NCBI GenBank assembly: GCA_029863035.1
Contig: JAOTWH010000044.1
Span: forward strand, 1 to 13,766
Direction of reading: 5' to 3'
From: Acidimicrobiia bacterium
GTDB lineage: Bacteria; Actinomycetota; Acidimicrobiia; UBA5794; JAOTWH01
Length of the DNA stretch: 13,766 nt
In this document: positions 6,841 through 13,211 of the stretch, one piece after another
Numbering within the stretch: the stretch's first letter is position 1
Layout: each line of letters begins with the position of its first letter
Program-made: the position numbers and the translations under genes
Notes under the pieces: model-generated
What the model was told of the DNA's origin: nothing
Seen by the model: the letters and a program-made list of their open reading frames with translations, nothing else
Database searches by the model: none

Positions 6841-7190
6841 GTCGTCGAAGGGGAAACCCGGAGACGACCCCCCGAGGGGCTCGCAAGGGCCAACCGGGGG
6901 CGGTTCGGTCCTAACTCTCGCAAGGGAGACGGACGGAGGCTTCGGCCCCCAGTCGCAGACCGAACGCTTGGAGGATTCGCAAGGGTTCTTCAAGGGGCTT
7001 CGCCGGGTTGTGACCCGAAAGGGTTCGCCGGCCAGCAGGGCTCTAGGGCTCGACTGGCTGCAAAACGACGAAGCCACGCTCAAAGGGTTTCGGCCCTGAG
7101 AGATCGAAGTAGCGGGCAACCGTTACTTCGACTGGAGAGTCCCGAGAGGGCTAAGGTTTCGGCCAAGGCTCCCTCGGGGCTTTCCTTATT
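6841..7190 (+). ncRNA. Structured RNA2, long form; unrecognised family
   Basis: About 350 nt with six GNRA tetraloops. The 5' domain, absent from RNA1, has helix GTCGTC/GACGAC (6841-6846/6863-6868) ending in GGG-GAAA-CCC; CCCCCG/CGGGGG (6869-6874/6895-6900) with a GCAA-capped inner stem; and GTTCGGTC/GACCGAAC (6903-6910/6958-6965) enclosing a GCAA hairpin and a TTCG hairpin. The shared domain follows: a 12-bp GCAA hairpin 6967-6978/6983-6994, a junction closed by GGCTTCG/CGAAGCC (6996-7002/7069-7075) with a GAAA-capped arm and a GCCAG/CTGGC arm, then a 3' part nearly identical to RNA1 with a GCAA-capped stem (loop 7116-7119) and terminator. No convincing protein gene overlaps it. The family is unknown to me; a self-contained regulatory, scaffold or catalytic RNA are all open. 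Confidence 0.75.
7135..7190 (+). terminator. Terminator-like hairpin of RNA2
   Basis: A continuous 12-bp stem GAGAGTCCCGAG (7135-7146) pairs with CTCGGGGCTTTC (7173-7184), enclosing a GG(T/C)-TTCG-GCC inner hairpin, and is followed by CTTATTT. It matches the RNA1 terminator with a few changes that keep the pairing. Confidence 0.62.
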
Positions 7191-7194
7191 TCTG

Positions 7195-7356
7195 GCTTGT
7201 CGGGTCGGCCTCGTGTCGCGCGATTCTTGCCGGAGGGCCGACGCCAAGCGGCTGCCGCCTCGTTTCTTGTGATCCAAGGCTCGCACGAAGTGCTCGCCTA
7301 GAACCAACCACGTTTCCGCGCAGAAGCGTCTCTGGCTGACAACTGACTTCTGTCTG
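7195..7356 (+). repeat. R element, copy 2 (complete)
   Basis: It starts about 5 bp after the RNA2 terminator region. Outer arms are GCTTGTCG-GG-TCGGCC and GGCCGACGCCAAGC (7236-7249, one mismatch). The inner hairpin is GCAC-GAA-GTGC (7283-7293), followed by ACCAACCACG and three 7-bp tail units CTGACAA CTGACTT CTGTCTG (7336-7356). Confidence 0.8.
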
Positions 7357-7361
7357 CATTT

Positions 7362-7500
7362 GATTGTCGAGTCGGCCTCGTGTTGCAGCGGGCTCCGTTG
7401 GAAGGCCGACGACAAGCAAGCTGCCGCGATCGATAGACCTAAGTCGTGGCTCGGCCGTCGGCCTCGCCTGTCACCAACCACGATTCCGCGTCGGAGCTCA
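7362..7500 (+). repeat. R element, copy 3
   Basis: It directly follows copy 2 and is more diverged. Outer arms are TTGTCG-AG-TCGGCC and GGCCGACGACAAGC. The inner hairpin here reads GGCC-GTC-GGCC (7453-7463), followed by CTCGCCTGTC and ACCAACCACG. No 7-bp tail is visible before the next copy. Confidence 0.72.
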
Positions 7501-7523
7501 TCTCCCAGTCGCCAAAACTTCTG

Positions 7524-7656
7524 TCTGCTCGGGCGCAGCCCTCGCCTGTCACCAACCACGTTTCCGGGAGCGCCTCTGGCTGACAACTGGTTACTGACAG
7601 CTGACCACTGACCAATGACGACCGGCTTCCGCGCCGACACGTCTGGCAGCTAGCTT
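7524..7656 (+). repeat. R element, copy 4 (lacks 5' arms) with 7-bp tandem tail and remnant
   Basis: It retains only the 3' half: inner hairpin GGGC-GCA-GCCC (7531-7541), CTCGCCTGTC and ACCAACCACG. Six 7-bp units follow in phase from 7580 to 7621 (CTGACAA, CTGGTTA, CTGACAG, CTGACCA twice, ATGACGA). A further tail-like piece at about 7625-7656 (GCTTCCGCG ... CAGCTAGCT) resembles the ends of other copies. Together with copies 2 and 3 it fills the 470 bp between RNA2 and the PH gene. Confidence 0.65.
7651..7656 (+). promoter_or_regulatory. -10 box for the PH-domain operon, leaderless arrangement
   Basis: TAGCTT ends 7 nt before ATG 7664, and no Shine-Dalgarno precedes that ATG. The box lies in the tail of an R element, so the repeat may supply the promoter of the four-gene operon. 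No convincing -35. Confidence 0.4.
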
Positions 7657-7663
7657 TACGTTT

Positions 7664-8269
7664 ATGGCTTATCCCCGTCGCTTGCTGTCTGAAGGTGAAG
7701 ATGTCATCAAGGAGTTCCGTCCCCATTGGCGGATGCTTGCCATACCGCTCGGCTGGACGATCCTGGCCATCGCTGTTGTCGCGGCGATATGGATGTTCAC
7801 CGACGGGTTGGTCGGTTGGATTCTCACGGCCATCGTCACGGCCTTGTGGCTCAAGGTGGGTCTCTGGTCGGTCGTCAATTGGTTCTTCACCCTTTACATA
7901 ATCACCAACGAACGATTGATCACACGGCGTGGCGTGATCTCGCGCTCTGGCCTCGAGATTCCGCTCGAGAACATCAACGACATCAAGTTCAGTCAGAACG
8001 TGCTCGAGCGCGTTCTGCGCTCCGGCGATCTCCTGATCGAGTCGGCAGGAGAAATGGGCCAGAGCAGATTCTCAGACATCCCAGAGCCCGAGGACTTTCA
8101 AGCCCTCATCTATCGGGTACGTGAGGAGCGGGCCGCCCAGCTGTCTGGCGGGGGCGGGCCGCCCGACGCCACCACCAAACTTGAGCGCTTGGCTCGGTTG
8201 CATCGTGAGGGTGCGCTGACCGATGAGGAGTTCGAGGCCAAGAAGCAAGAGCTGCTCGGCGAGATCTAG
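7664..8269 (+). CDS. Membrane protein with bacterial PH domain and C-terminal SHOCT domain
   Basis: A 201-aa product. Two adjacent membrane helices (about residues 25-47 and 50-75) lead into a YdbS/bPH2-type domain starting TLYIITNERLITRRGVIS and including IPLENINDIKFSQNVLERVLRSGDLLIES (about residues 79-145). After a Gly-Pro linker, the last 30 residues (LERLARLHREGALTDEEFEAKKQELL) are a typical SHOCT oligomerisation helix pair. The combination is common in actinobacteria and its function is unknown. It heads a plus-strand operon; the next gene's GTG starts on the base after its stop. Confidence 0.88.
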   Translation: MAYPRRLLSEGEDVIKEFRPHWRMLAIPLGWTILAIAVVAAIWMFTDGLVGWILTAIVTALWLKVGLWSVVNWFFTLYIITNERLITRRGVISRSGLEIPLENINDIKFSQNVLERVLRSGDLLIESAGEMGQSRFSDIPEPEDFQALIYRVREERAAQLSGGGGPPDATTKLERLARLHREGALTDEEFEAKKQELLGEI

Positions 8270-8728
8270 GTGGTCGACACCCCGGCATTGCAGGAGCTGA
8301 ACGGCTCCGAGCTCGAATTCGAGGTCGTCACATATTCACGGGCCAATTCGGTTGAGGAAGGGGCGGCCAAGCAAGCCATCGCGCCGAGCGCCTTGATCAA
8401 GACCCTGGTAATAAGGCGGGGCGAGGGTGATTACGTATTCGTGCTGGTGCCGGGAGATCGCGAGATGGACTGGCCCAAGTTGCGGGGACATCTCGGGGTG
8501 ACGCGCATCTCGATGCCAGACGCCGCTGAAGCATTCGAAGCCAGCGGTTACGAGCGGGGAACCATTACCCCTTTCGGTGCCAAGACTCGCTGGCCCGTTC
8601 TTGCCGACTCCTCGATGACAGGGACGGTGTCGATCGGCGGTGGAGCCCATGGGGTAGCCATCCACCTCGACAGCACCGCGTTGCTGGCGTACCTGGATGC
8701 CGAAACGGCAGACATCACCTCGTTATGA
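8270..8728 (+). CDS. YbaK/ProX-family aminoacyl-tRNA deacylase
   Basis: A 152-aa protein of the YbaK/EbsC fold, which hydrolyses mischarged aminoacyl-tRNA (for YbaK, Cys-tRNAPro). Visible are the Lys in ALIKTLVIR (about residue 44), the central YVFVLVPGDREMDWPKLR strand and helix, GYERGTITPFG, and the glycine-rich VSIGGGAHGVAIHLD near the C-terminus, in the usual order and length. The start is GTG 8270, immediately after the previous stop; GTG at 8270 versus later codons cannot be settled. The stop overlaps the next start (ATGA). Specificity for Cys-tRNAPro over other mischarged tRNAs is not established by sequence. Confidence 0.88.
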   Translation: MVDTPALQELNGSELEFEVVTYSRANSVEEGAAKQAIAPSALIKTLVIRRGEGDYVFVLVPGDREMDWPKLRGHLGVTRISMPDAAEAFEASGYERGTITPFGAKTRWPVLADSSMTGTVSIGGGAHGVAIHLDSTALLAYLDAETADITSL

Positions 8729-9087
8729 AGACCGTCCTCACACTGCATCAGAACTGGTTCTGGGTTGCGACTGTCAGCACCGGAGGGGTTGGGTTATGGG
8801 GGCTGGCTCTCGCCTCTCTGAAGCGAACGCCCGGTCGAGTGTTCGCGGTCGGCCGAGCTCTAGCGATCGGGGCGATGCTGGTACAGGTCGGTCTGGGGCT
8901 CACGTTGTACGCCCAGGACCTGAGGCCGGACTCGTTTCACATCTTCTATGGCTTCGTGATCGTGTTCACCTTTTCGTTCGCCTACATATATCGGCCACAA
9001 CTTGCGAAACGACCCGCGCTGTCGTACGGCCTGTTGCTGCTCTTCGTGATGGGCCTGGGTCTGCGGGCGTGGTCGAACGTTGCGTAG
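8725..9087 (+). CDS. Four-helix membrane protein, unknown function
   Basis: A 120-aa product overlapping the deacylase stop by ATGA, so probably translationally coupled. Four hydrophobic stretches lie at about residues 10-30, 43-62, 73-90 and 98-115. His8 (LHQNWFW) near helix 1 and His72 (SFHIFYG) at the start of helix 3 are placed where small heme-binding four-helix proteins have ligands, but I recognise no family and this is speculation. A positively charged loop (LKRTPGR) separates helices 1 and 2. Confidence 0.72.
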   Translation: MKTVLTLHQNWFWVATVSTGGVGLWGLALASLKRTPGRVFAVGRALAIGAMLVQVGLGLTLYAQDLRPDSFHIFYGFVIVFTFSFAYIYRPQLAKRPALSYGLLLLFVMGLGLRAWSNVA

Positions 9088-9117
9088 CATGCGCCGGCGA
9101 GCCAACTAGGAGTCGCC

Positions 9118-9894
9118 GTGTTGCTTGACGGCAAGAAGATCGTGGTCACCGGGGTTCTGACCGACGATTCCATCGCGTGGCACACCGCCCGGGTCGCCCA
9201 GGAGCAGGGGGCAGAGCTGGTGTTAACAGGCTTCGGCCGCGGTCTGAGCCTCACTACACGATCTGCGAAACGACTGCCCACCGAGGCGCCCGTGCTCGAG
9301 CTCGATATCAACGATCCGGAACAGGTGCAGGCTCTCACTGACGATCTCAAGAAGCGTTGGGGGCGGGTCGACGGGGCTCTGCATGCCATCGCTTTCGCCC
9401 CCGAGGACGCGCTCGGCGGGAGGTTCCTCGAAACGCCGGCGGAAAGTGCCAGCACCGCCTTCCTTACGTCCGCCTTCTCCTTCAAGACGCTCGCGGTGGC
9501 GCTGTTGCCGCTCATGACCGAGGGTGGGTCGCTGGTAACGCTCGATTTCGATAACCGCCAGGCCTGGCCGGCCTATGACTGGATGGGTGTTGCCAAGTCG
9601 GCGCTGCAGTCTGTGACCAGGTACTTGGCACGGGACCTTGGCTCTTCAGGCATTCGGGTGAATGCGATCTCGGCCGGGCCACTAACAACGGTTGCCGCCA
9701 AATCGATCCCCGGGTTCGAACGGTTCGAGGAAGAGTGGACCAAGAGAGCACCCCTGGGATGGGACGGCACCGATCCCGATCCGGTAGCCCGCATGGCAGC
9801 CGTGCTTCTCAGCGATTGGACCCCGAAGACGACGGGCGAGATAGTCCACGTCGACGGTGGGTTCCACGCCATCGCGGTCGCGCCAGAGGCGTAA
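9118..9894 (+). CDS. fabI: Enoyl-[acyl-carrier-protein] reductase (FabI/InhA type)
   Basis: Predicted NADH-dependent reduction of trans-2-enoyl-ACP in fatty acid elongation, cytosolic. The 258-aa SDR-fold protein closely follows mycobacterial InhA: GVLTDDSIAWHTARVAQEQG at the cofactor site, LVLTGF, AIAF, then LDFDNRQ and the catalytic YDWMGVAK (Tyr153, Lys160), followed by NAISAGPLTTVAAKSIPGF covering the substrate-binding loop and IVHVDGGFH at the C-terminus. The start is GTG 9118, with AGGAG five bases upstream. It is the last gene of the PH-YbaK-membrane protein operon, 30 bp after the third gene, and converges on the sensor kinase with a 6-bp gap. The usual partner fabG is not in the window. 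Confidence 0.95.
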   Translation: MLLDGKKIVVTGVLTDDSIAWHTARVAQEQGAELVLTGFGRGLSLTTRSAKRLPTEAPVLELDINDPEQVQALTDDLKKRWGRVDGALHAIAFAPEDALGGRFLETPAESASTAFLTSAFSFKTLAVALLPLMTEGGSLVTLDFDNRQAWPAYDWMGVAKSALQSVTRYLARDLGSSGIRVNAISAGPLTTVAAKSIPGFERFEEEWTKRAPLGWDGTDPDPVARMAAVLLSDWTPKTTGEIVHVDGGFHAIAVAPEA

Positions 9895-9900
9895 CTCTCT

Positions 9901-11736
9901 CTAAGCGCTTTCGGCTGTGGGGAGGCGAATCACCGGAGCGGTGATGGGTAGCGACACAGTGAAGGTGGCGCCGCCTCCGACGGTCGGCTCGTACCAGACC
10001 CGTCCGCCCATGGTCTCTGCCAAGCCGCGCACGATGGAAAGTCCAAGCCCGGTGCCGGTTGCGGCCCGTGTTTCGTGAGGTCCGGCCTGGGTGAAGCGGT
10101 TGAAGATATGGTCGTTGAGCTCATATGGGATACCGGGACCGTGGTCCACCACCGAGATCCATACCTCACGCCCTGCCACTCGGCATATGCACTCGACCGG
10201 GCTTCCCTGGGCATATTTGAGAGCGTTCTCGATGAGGTTGGTAACGATGCGCCGTAGATGTTCGGGGTCGGTCTCGACCGCTGGCAGTTCCGGAGCAAGG
10301 TCAAGCGTGACTACTGCCGCTGCCTGAGGAACGAGGTTGACCACTTCCCTGATGTATGAGTAGAGCTCTATCGATTCGGGCCTCAACGGCATCGAGCGGT
10401 TGTCTAGGCGCGACACTGTGAGAAGGTCCTCGATGAGCCGCTTGAGTCGATCCGCCTGGCGGCGCGCCGAGTTGAGGAGCTCTTGGGCTCCTGGCTCCGT
10501 TGGGGCCAACTGCGGTCTGGCCAGCGTGGCGAGCGAGCCGATGATGGAGGTGAGCGGGGTCCTCAGTTCGTGGCTCACCACGGACACGAAGTCGGTCTTG
10601 AGTCGTGCGACCTCGGCCATCTGAACGCTGGTCTGTTGCACTTCTTCGTAACGAGTGAGGTGTTCGAGGATCAGAGCCGCCGGGGCGGCGAGCGACTCGA
10701 GCACAGACAGATCCTCTGCCGTGATCTCATCCTCCTTGTCCGTGACCAGGAGCACCCCCATCGCATGGCCTTCGATCTGCAGGGGAACTGCGGCTACCCG
10801 CGTGGCGTCGAGGTCGATCAGGAGTTGGTCACGCGATGAACTCGCCAGCTCGTTGACAAACGAACCTTCGCCGCCAACGAAGACCTTCTGCGCCAGCCCG
10901 GACTCGGTCAGCGGCAACATGTAGCCCTCAGCCCGTAGCGCCTGGCCCGCCACCCAGATAGGTGACATGACCTCGAGCGCTTGCTCGTCCTTGCGGTACA
11001 GAGCCACCAATCCAACGTTGGCCCCCACACTGTTGGCGACTCGGCCCACCAGCTCTGGCAGCACCTCGGCCAGGTTCTGGCCTGCGCCCATCGTGCGGCT
11101 CACGTCGTATACCTGCTCCAGGTTGCGCTGGCGGCGGTGCAATTCTTCTTGCTGGGCGCGGAACTCCCTTGCTTGGCGCTCGGAGAACCTGGCGTGTCGG
11201 TCTACCGACCAGGCAACCGCAAGTGCCAATACTCCCAAGCCAGCAAGCACTCCGCCCTCGATCCACACAATGGGTTCACTGAAGTCAACTTCGACAGCCC
11301 ATGCTGCAACGAAATATCCGCCTACGGCCGAGAAGGCGAAAAGACCGATGGCCACCGACCCTGCCGCCAACAGCGCCCCCAGTAGAGCGACCGCCGCGAA
11401 TGAAACGGAAAGGGGCGCACCCCGCACAACGGATGAAGCAACAAGGCCTGCCGAGATGGCCACGCCCCACCCCACCAGCAAAGCGTTGGCGCCGAGTCTG
11501 CGAACGTTGGTCCAGCGAGCCGCGCTCAAAGCAGCGATCAGCAAGCCAGCACCTATGGCCGGGTAGATCACCCTCGACTTCGTCCAGGCGTCGGCGTCTT
11601 GGATCTGGTAGGCGAGGCCTGCGAGTGAGATCCAGGAAACTGCGAGAAGAGCCCTGATCAACTGCAAGCGGCGCCCGGCGAAGGTGGGGACCGGCGTGAG
11701 GGCGTCGTCTACTTCCAGTGGGGCGTTATCCGTCAC
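9901..11736 (-). CDS. Membrane sensor histidine kinase with GAF domain
   Basis: A 611-aa kinase. About six membrane helices fill residues 25-190. A coiled linker rich in Arg, Glu and Gln (RHARFSERQAREFRAQQEELHRRQ region) precedes a GAF domain (about 205-355). Dimerisation box: SHELRTP with phospho-acceptor His389. The ATPase domain has the N box (TNLIENALKYA, about 500), G1 (DHGPGIP), F (IFNRF) and G2 (GTGLGLSIVRGLAETMGG). Expected to autophosphorylate and pass phosphate to a response regulator, but none is in the window, so its partner and signal are unknown. The start is GTG 11736 with GAGG about seven bases upstream. It diverges from ddl with only 17 bp between start codons, so its promoter must lie within ddl. 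Confidence 0.92.
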   Translation of the reverse strand: MTDNAPLEVDDALTPVPTFAGRRLQLIRALLAVSWISLAGLAYQIQDADAWTKSRVIYPAIGAGLLIAALSAARWTNVRRLGANALLVGWGVAISAGLVASSVVRGAPLSVSFAAVALLGALLAAGSVAIGLFAFSAVGGYFVAAWAVEVDFSEPIVWIEGGVLAGLGVLALAVAWSVDRHARFSERQAREFRAQQEELHRRQRNLEQVYDVSRTMGAGQNLAEVLPELVGRVANSVGANVGLVALYRKDEQALEVMSPIWVAGQALRAEGYMLPLTESGLAQKVFVGGEGSFVNELASSSRDQLLIDLDATRVAAVPLQIEGHAMGVLLVTDKEDEITAEDLSVLESLAAPAALILEHLTRYEEVQQTSVQMAEVARLKTDFVSVVSHELRTPLTSIIGSLATLARPQLAPTEPGAQELLNSARRQADRLKRLIEDLLTVSRLDNRSMPLRPESIELYSYIREVVNLVPQAAAVVTLDLAPELPAVETDPEHLRRIVTNLIENALKYAQGSPVECICRVAGREVWISVVDHGPGIPYELNDHIFNRFTQAGPHETRAATGTGLGLSIVRGLAETMGGRVWYEPTVGGGATFTVSLPITAPVIRLPTAESA

Positions 11737-11739
11737 CGT

Positions 11740-11745
11740 TAACCT
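11740..11745 (+). promoter_or_regulatory. -10 box for ddl, leaderless arrangement
   Basis: TAACCT ends 8 nt before ATG 11754, the same hexamer seen before the methyltransferase gene. It lies in the 17-bp gap between divergent genes; its -35 region would fall in the kinase coding sequence and shows no good match. The same bases, read on the other strand, provide the kinase Shine-Dalgarno. Confidence 0.45.
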
Positions 11746-11753
11746 CTTGAGCC

Positions 11754-12767
11754 ATGTCTCGTGTACTACTTGTTTTCGGTGGGAAATCGGCTGAGCATGA
11801 GGTTTCCTGCGTTTCCGGCGTTGCCATCATCAGAGCGCTCACCCAGTCTGGTCATGAAGTGATCCCAATCGGAATCGACAAAGCAGGCAACTGGCATCTC
11901 GCCGACCTAACTAAGGATCCGTTGGAGGCGAGTGGGCCTGATGTCACCTTCGGCATTCCCGGGGGCAAGATAAAGAGTGCGGAGGGCAAGGTCGACTTCG
12001 ACGTAGTTTTCCCAGTTCTGCACGGGCCATTCGGGGAGGACGGCACGATCCAGGGGATGCTGGAGATGGCCGGCGTTGCCTACGTCGGTTCCGGGGTTCT
12101 TGCCTCCGCCGCAGGGATGGAAAAGGATGTCGCCAAAAGGCTCTTCACCGCCGCCGGCATTCCGATCACGCCCTATGAGGTGGTTCGCGCCCAAGAATGG
12201 AAGACGGATAGCTCTGCCGTCATCGAGATGCTGAACAGGTCGCTCGGCTCCGATGTGTTCGTGAAGCCGGTGGAGATGGGCTCGTCCATCGGAGTTAGCA
12301 GAGCAACCAATCCAACCGAGCTTTCTGCCGCGATCGAAGGGGCCTTTGAATTCGGTCAGAAGGTGATCGTCGAGGAGAGGATCAATGGCAGAGAGATAGA
12401 GATAGCGGTGCTCGAAGGCAACAGGGTGTCCGTCCCCGGCGAGATCGTGCTTGAGGTCGATTGGTACGACTACGAGGCCAAGTACGCCGACGATCGCTCG
12501 CAGTTCATCGCACCGGCCGCTCTGAGCGAAGAACAGACGGCCGAGGTGAGGCGATATGCCGTCATGGCGTTCTCCGCTCTCGAGTGCAAGGGCTTGGCGC
12601 GTGTCGACTTCCTGCTGGAAGAGGGTGGCCGCGGCTTCCTGATCAATGAGATCAACACCATGCCGGGATTCACTCCGATCTCGGGATTCCCCAAGATGTG
12701 GGAGGCTTCTGGCATGTCCTATACCGAGCTATGCGACGAGCTGGTAAAGCTCGCTGTCGCTCGCTAA
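11754..12767 (+). CDS. ddl: D-alanine--D-alanine ligase
   Basis: ATP-grasp ligase joining two D-Ala for peptidoglycan precursor synthesis in the cytosol. The 337-aa protein shows the N-terminal FGGKSAEHEVSCVSG signature, MEKDVAKRLFTAAGIP at the start of the ATP-grasp domain, FVKPVEMGSSIGVS with ATP-binding Lys171, VIVEERINGREIEIAVL, and the metal-binding residues Asp285 (RVDFLL), Glu299 and Asn301 (EINTMPGFT), with PISGFPKMW and the terminal helix at normal length. No Shine-Dalgarno; a -10 box sits 8 nt before the ATG. It stands alone, away from murC/murG. Typical Ddl features favour D-Ala-D-Ala over D-Ala-D-Lac, but the omega-loop residue that decides this was not assigned. Confidence 0.95.
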   Translation: MSRVLLVFGGKSAEHEVSCVSGVAIIRALTQSGHEVIPIGIDKAGNWHLADLTKDPLEASGPDVTFGIPGGKIKSAEGKVDFDVVFPVLHGPFGEDGTIQGMLEMAGVAYVGSGVLASAAGMEKDVAKRLFTAAGIPITPYEVVRAQEWKTDSSAVIEMLNRSLGSDVFVKPVEMGSSIGVSRATNPTELSAAIEGAFEFGQKVIVEERINGREIEIAVLEGNRVSVPGEIVLEVDWYDYEAKYADDRSQFIAPAALSEEQTAEVRRYAVMAFSALECKGLARVDFLLEEGGRGFLINEINTMPGFTPISGFPKMWEASGMSYTELCDELVKLAVAR

Positions 12768-12791
12768 GGCAGTAGTCGGCACGAGGCACGT

Positions 12792-12832
12792 CGGAAACGT
12801 GGTTGGCTCAAAGCGAGGCCGACGGCCGAGCT
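12792..12832 (-). repeat. R element fragment, copy 5, reverse orientation
   Basis: On the minus strand it reads AGCTC, the hairpin GGCC-GTC-GGCC (12817-12827), CTCGC, then CCAACCACG and TTTCCG, matching the 3' half of the plus-strand copies, especially copy 3. It lies in the 153-bp gap after ddl, whose remainder (12833-12920) shows only a short GAGCG/CGCTC hairpin at about 12893-12908. Confidence 0.7.
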
Positions 12833-12920
12833 ACGAATTTCCTCAGACGATCGCGGCAGCTGCTTGGAGAGCGGCCCATCAGCAATGGCCGAGAGCGACC
12901 TGCCGCTCTACGAGCGAGAG

Positions 12921-13154
12921 TTAGAGCTTGACGACTGGGCAGGTGAGGGTGCGGGTGATGCCCTCGATGCCTTGGATCTTGGCGACGACCAGCTTGCCGA
13001 GCGAGTCGACGTCGTCTGCCTGAGTGTGGATGATGGCGTCATAGGGCCCGGTTACCGCTTCAGCTGCGGTGACTCCGTCGATGTCGATGGCTGCTCCGGC
13101 GACCTGAGCCGCCTTGCCAACCTCGGTCTGAATCAAGATGTAGGCCTCGACCAA
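12921..13154 (-). CDS. Stand-alone Lrp/AsnC ligand-binding (RAM) domain protein
   Basis: A 77-aa product made up of only the C-terminal alpha/beta effector-binding domain of Lrp/AsnC regulators: EAYILIQTEVGKAAQVAGAAIDIDGVTAAEAVTGPYDAIIHTQADDVDSLGKLVVAKIQGIEGITRTLTC. No helix-turn-helix is present and no upstream sequence in frame could supply one. Such short proteins oligomerise and are widespread in actinobacteria and archaea; ligand and partner are unknown. The start is TTG 13154, chosen because a strong AGGAGG lies four to five bases upstream. It lies downstream of rpmB and the cold-shock-like gene on the same strand, separated by an R element. Confidence 0.85.
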   Translation of the reverse strand: MVEAYILIQTEVGKAAQVAGAAIDIDGVTAAEAVTGPYDAIIHTQADDVDSLGKLVVAKIQGIEGITRTLTCPVVKL

Positions 13155-13211
13155 TGTTCCTCCTCTGGGGGAAGTCGTGCGTGAATCGCGAGCTTACTGA
13201 ACCATGGATTT

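Noticed and set aside
6841..7190. RNA2 as RNase P RNA or tmRNA
   Set aside because: The conserved RNase P cores and the tmRNA tRNA-like ends with a tag-peptide reading frame are not visible; a covariance-model search should confirm.
6658..7640. Minus-strand open frames of 153 and 186 codons over RNA2 and R copies
   Set aside because: They are built from repeats and RNA helices; recurring peptide pieces such as GDRRGLRPS come from the R element itself.
7195..7656. Possible CRISPR array
   Set aside because: Repeats are long, uneven, contain internal hairpins and tails, and have no regular unique spacers; no cas genes other than a generic Cas4-like nuclease fold.
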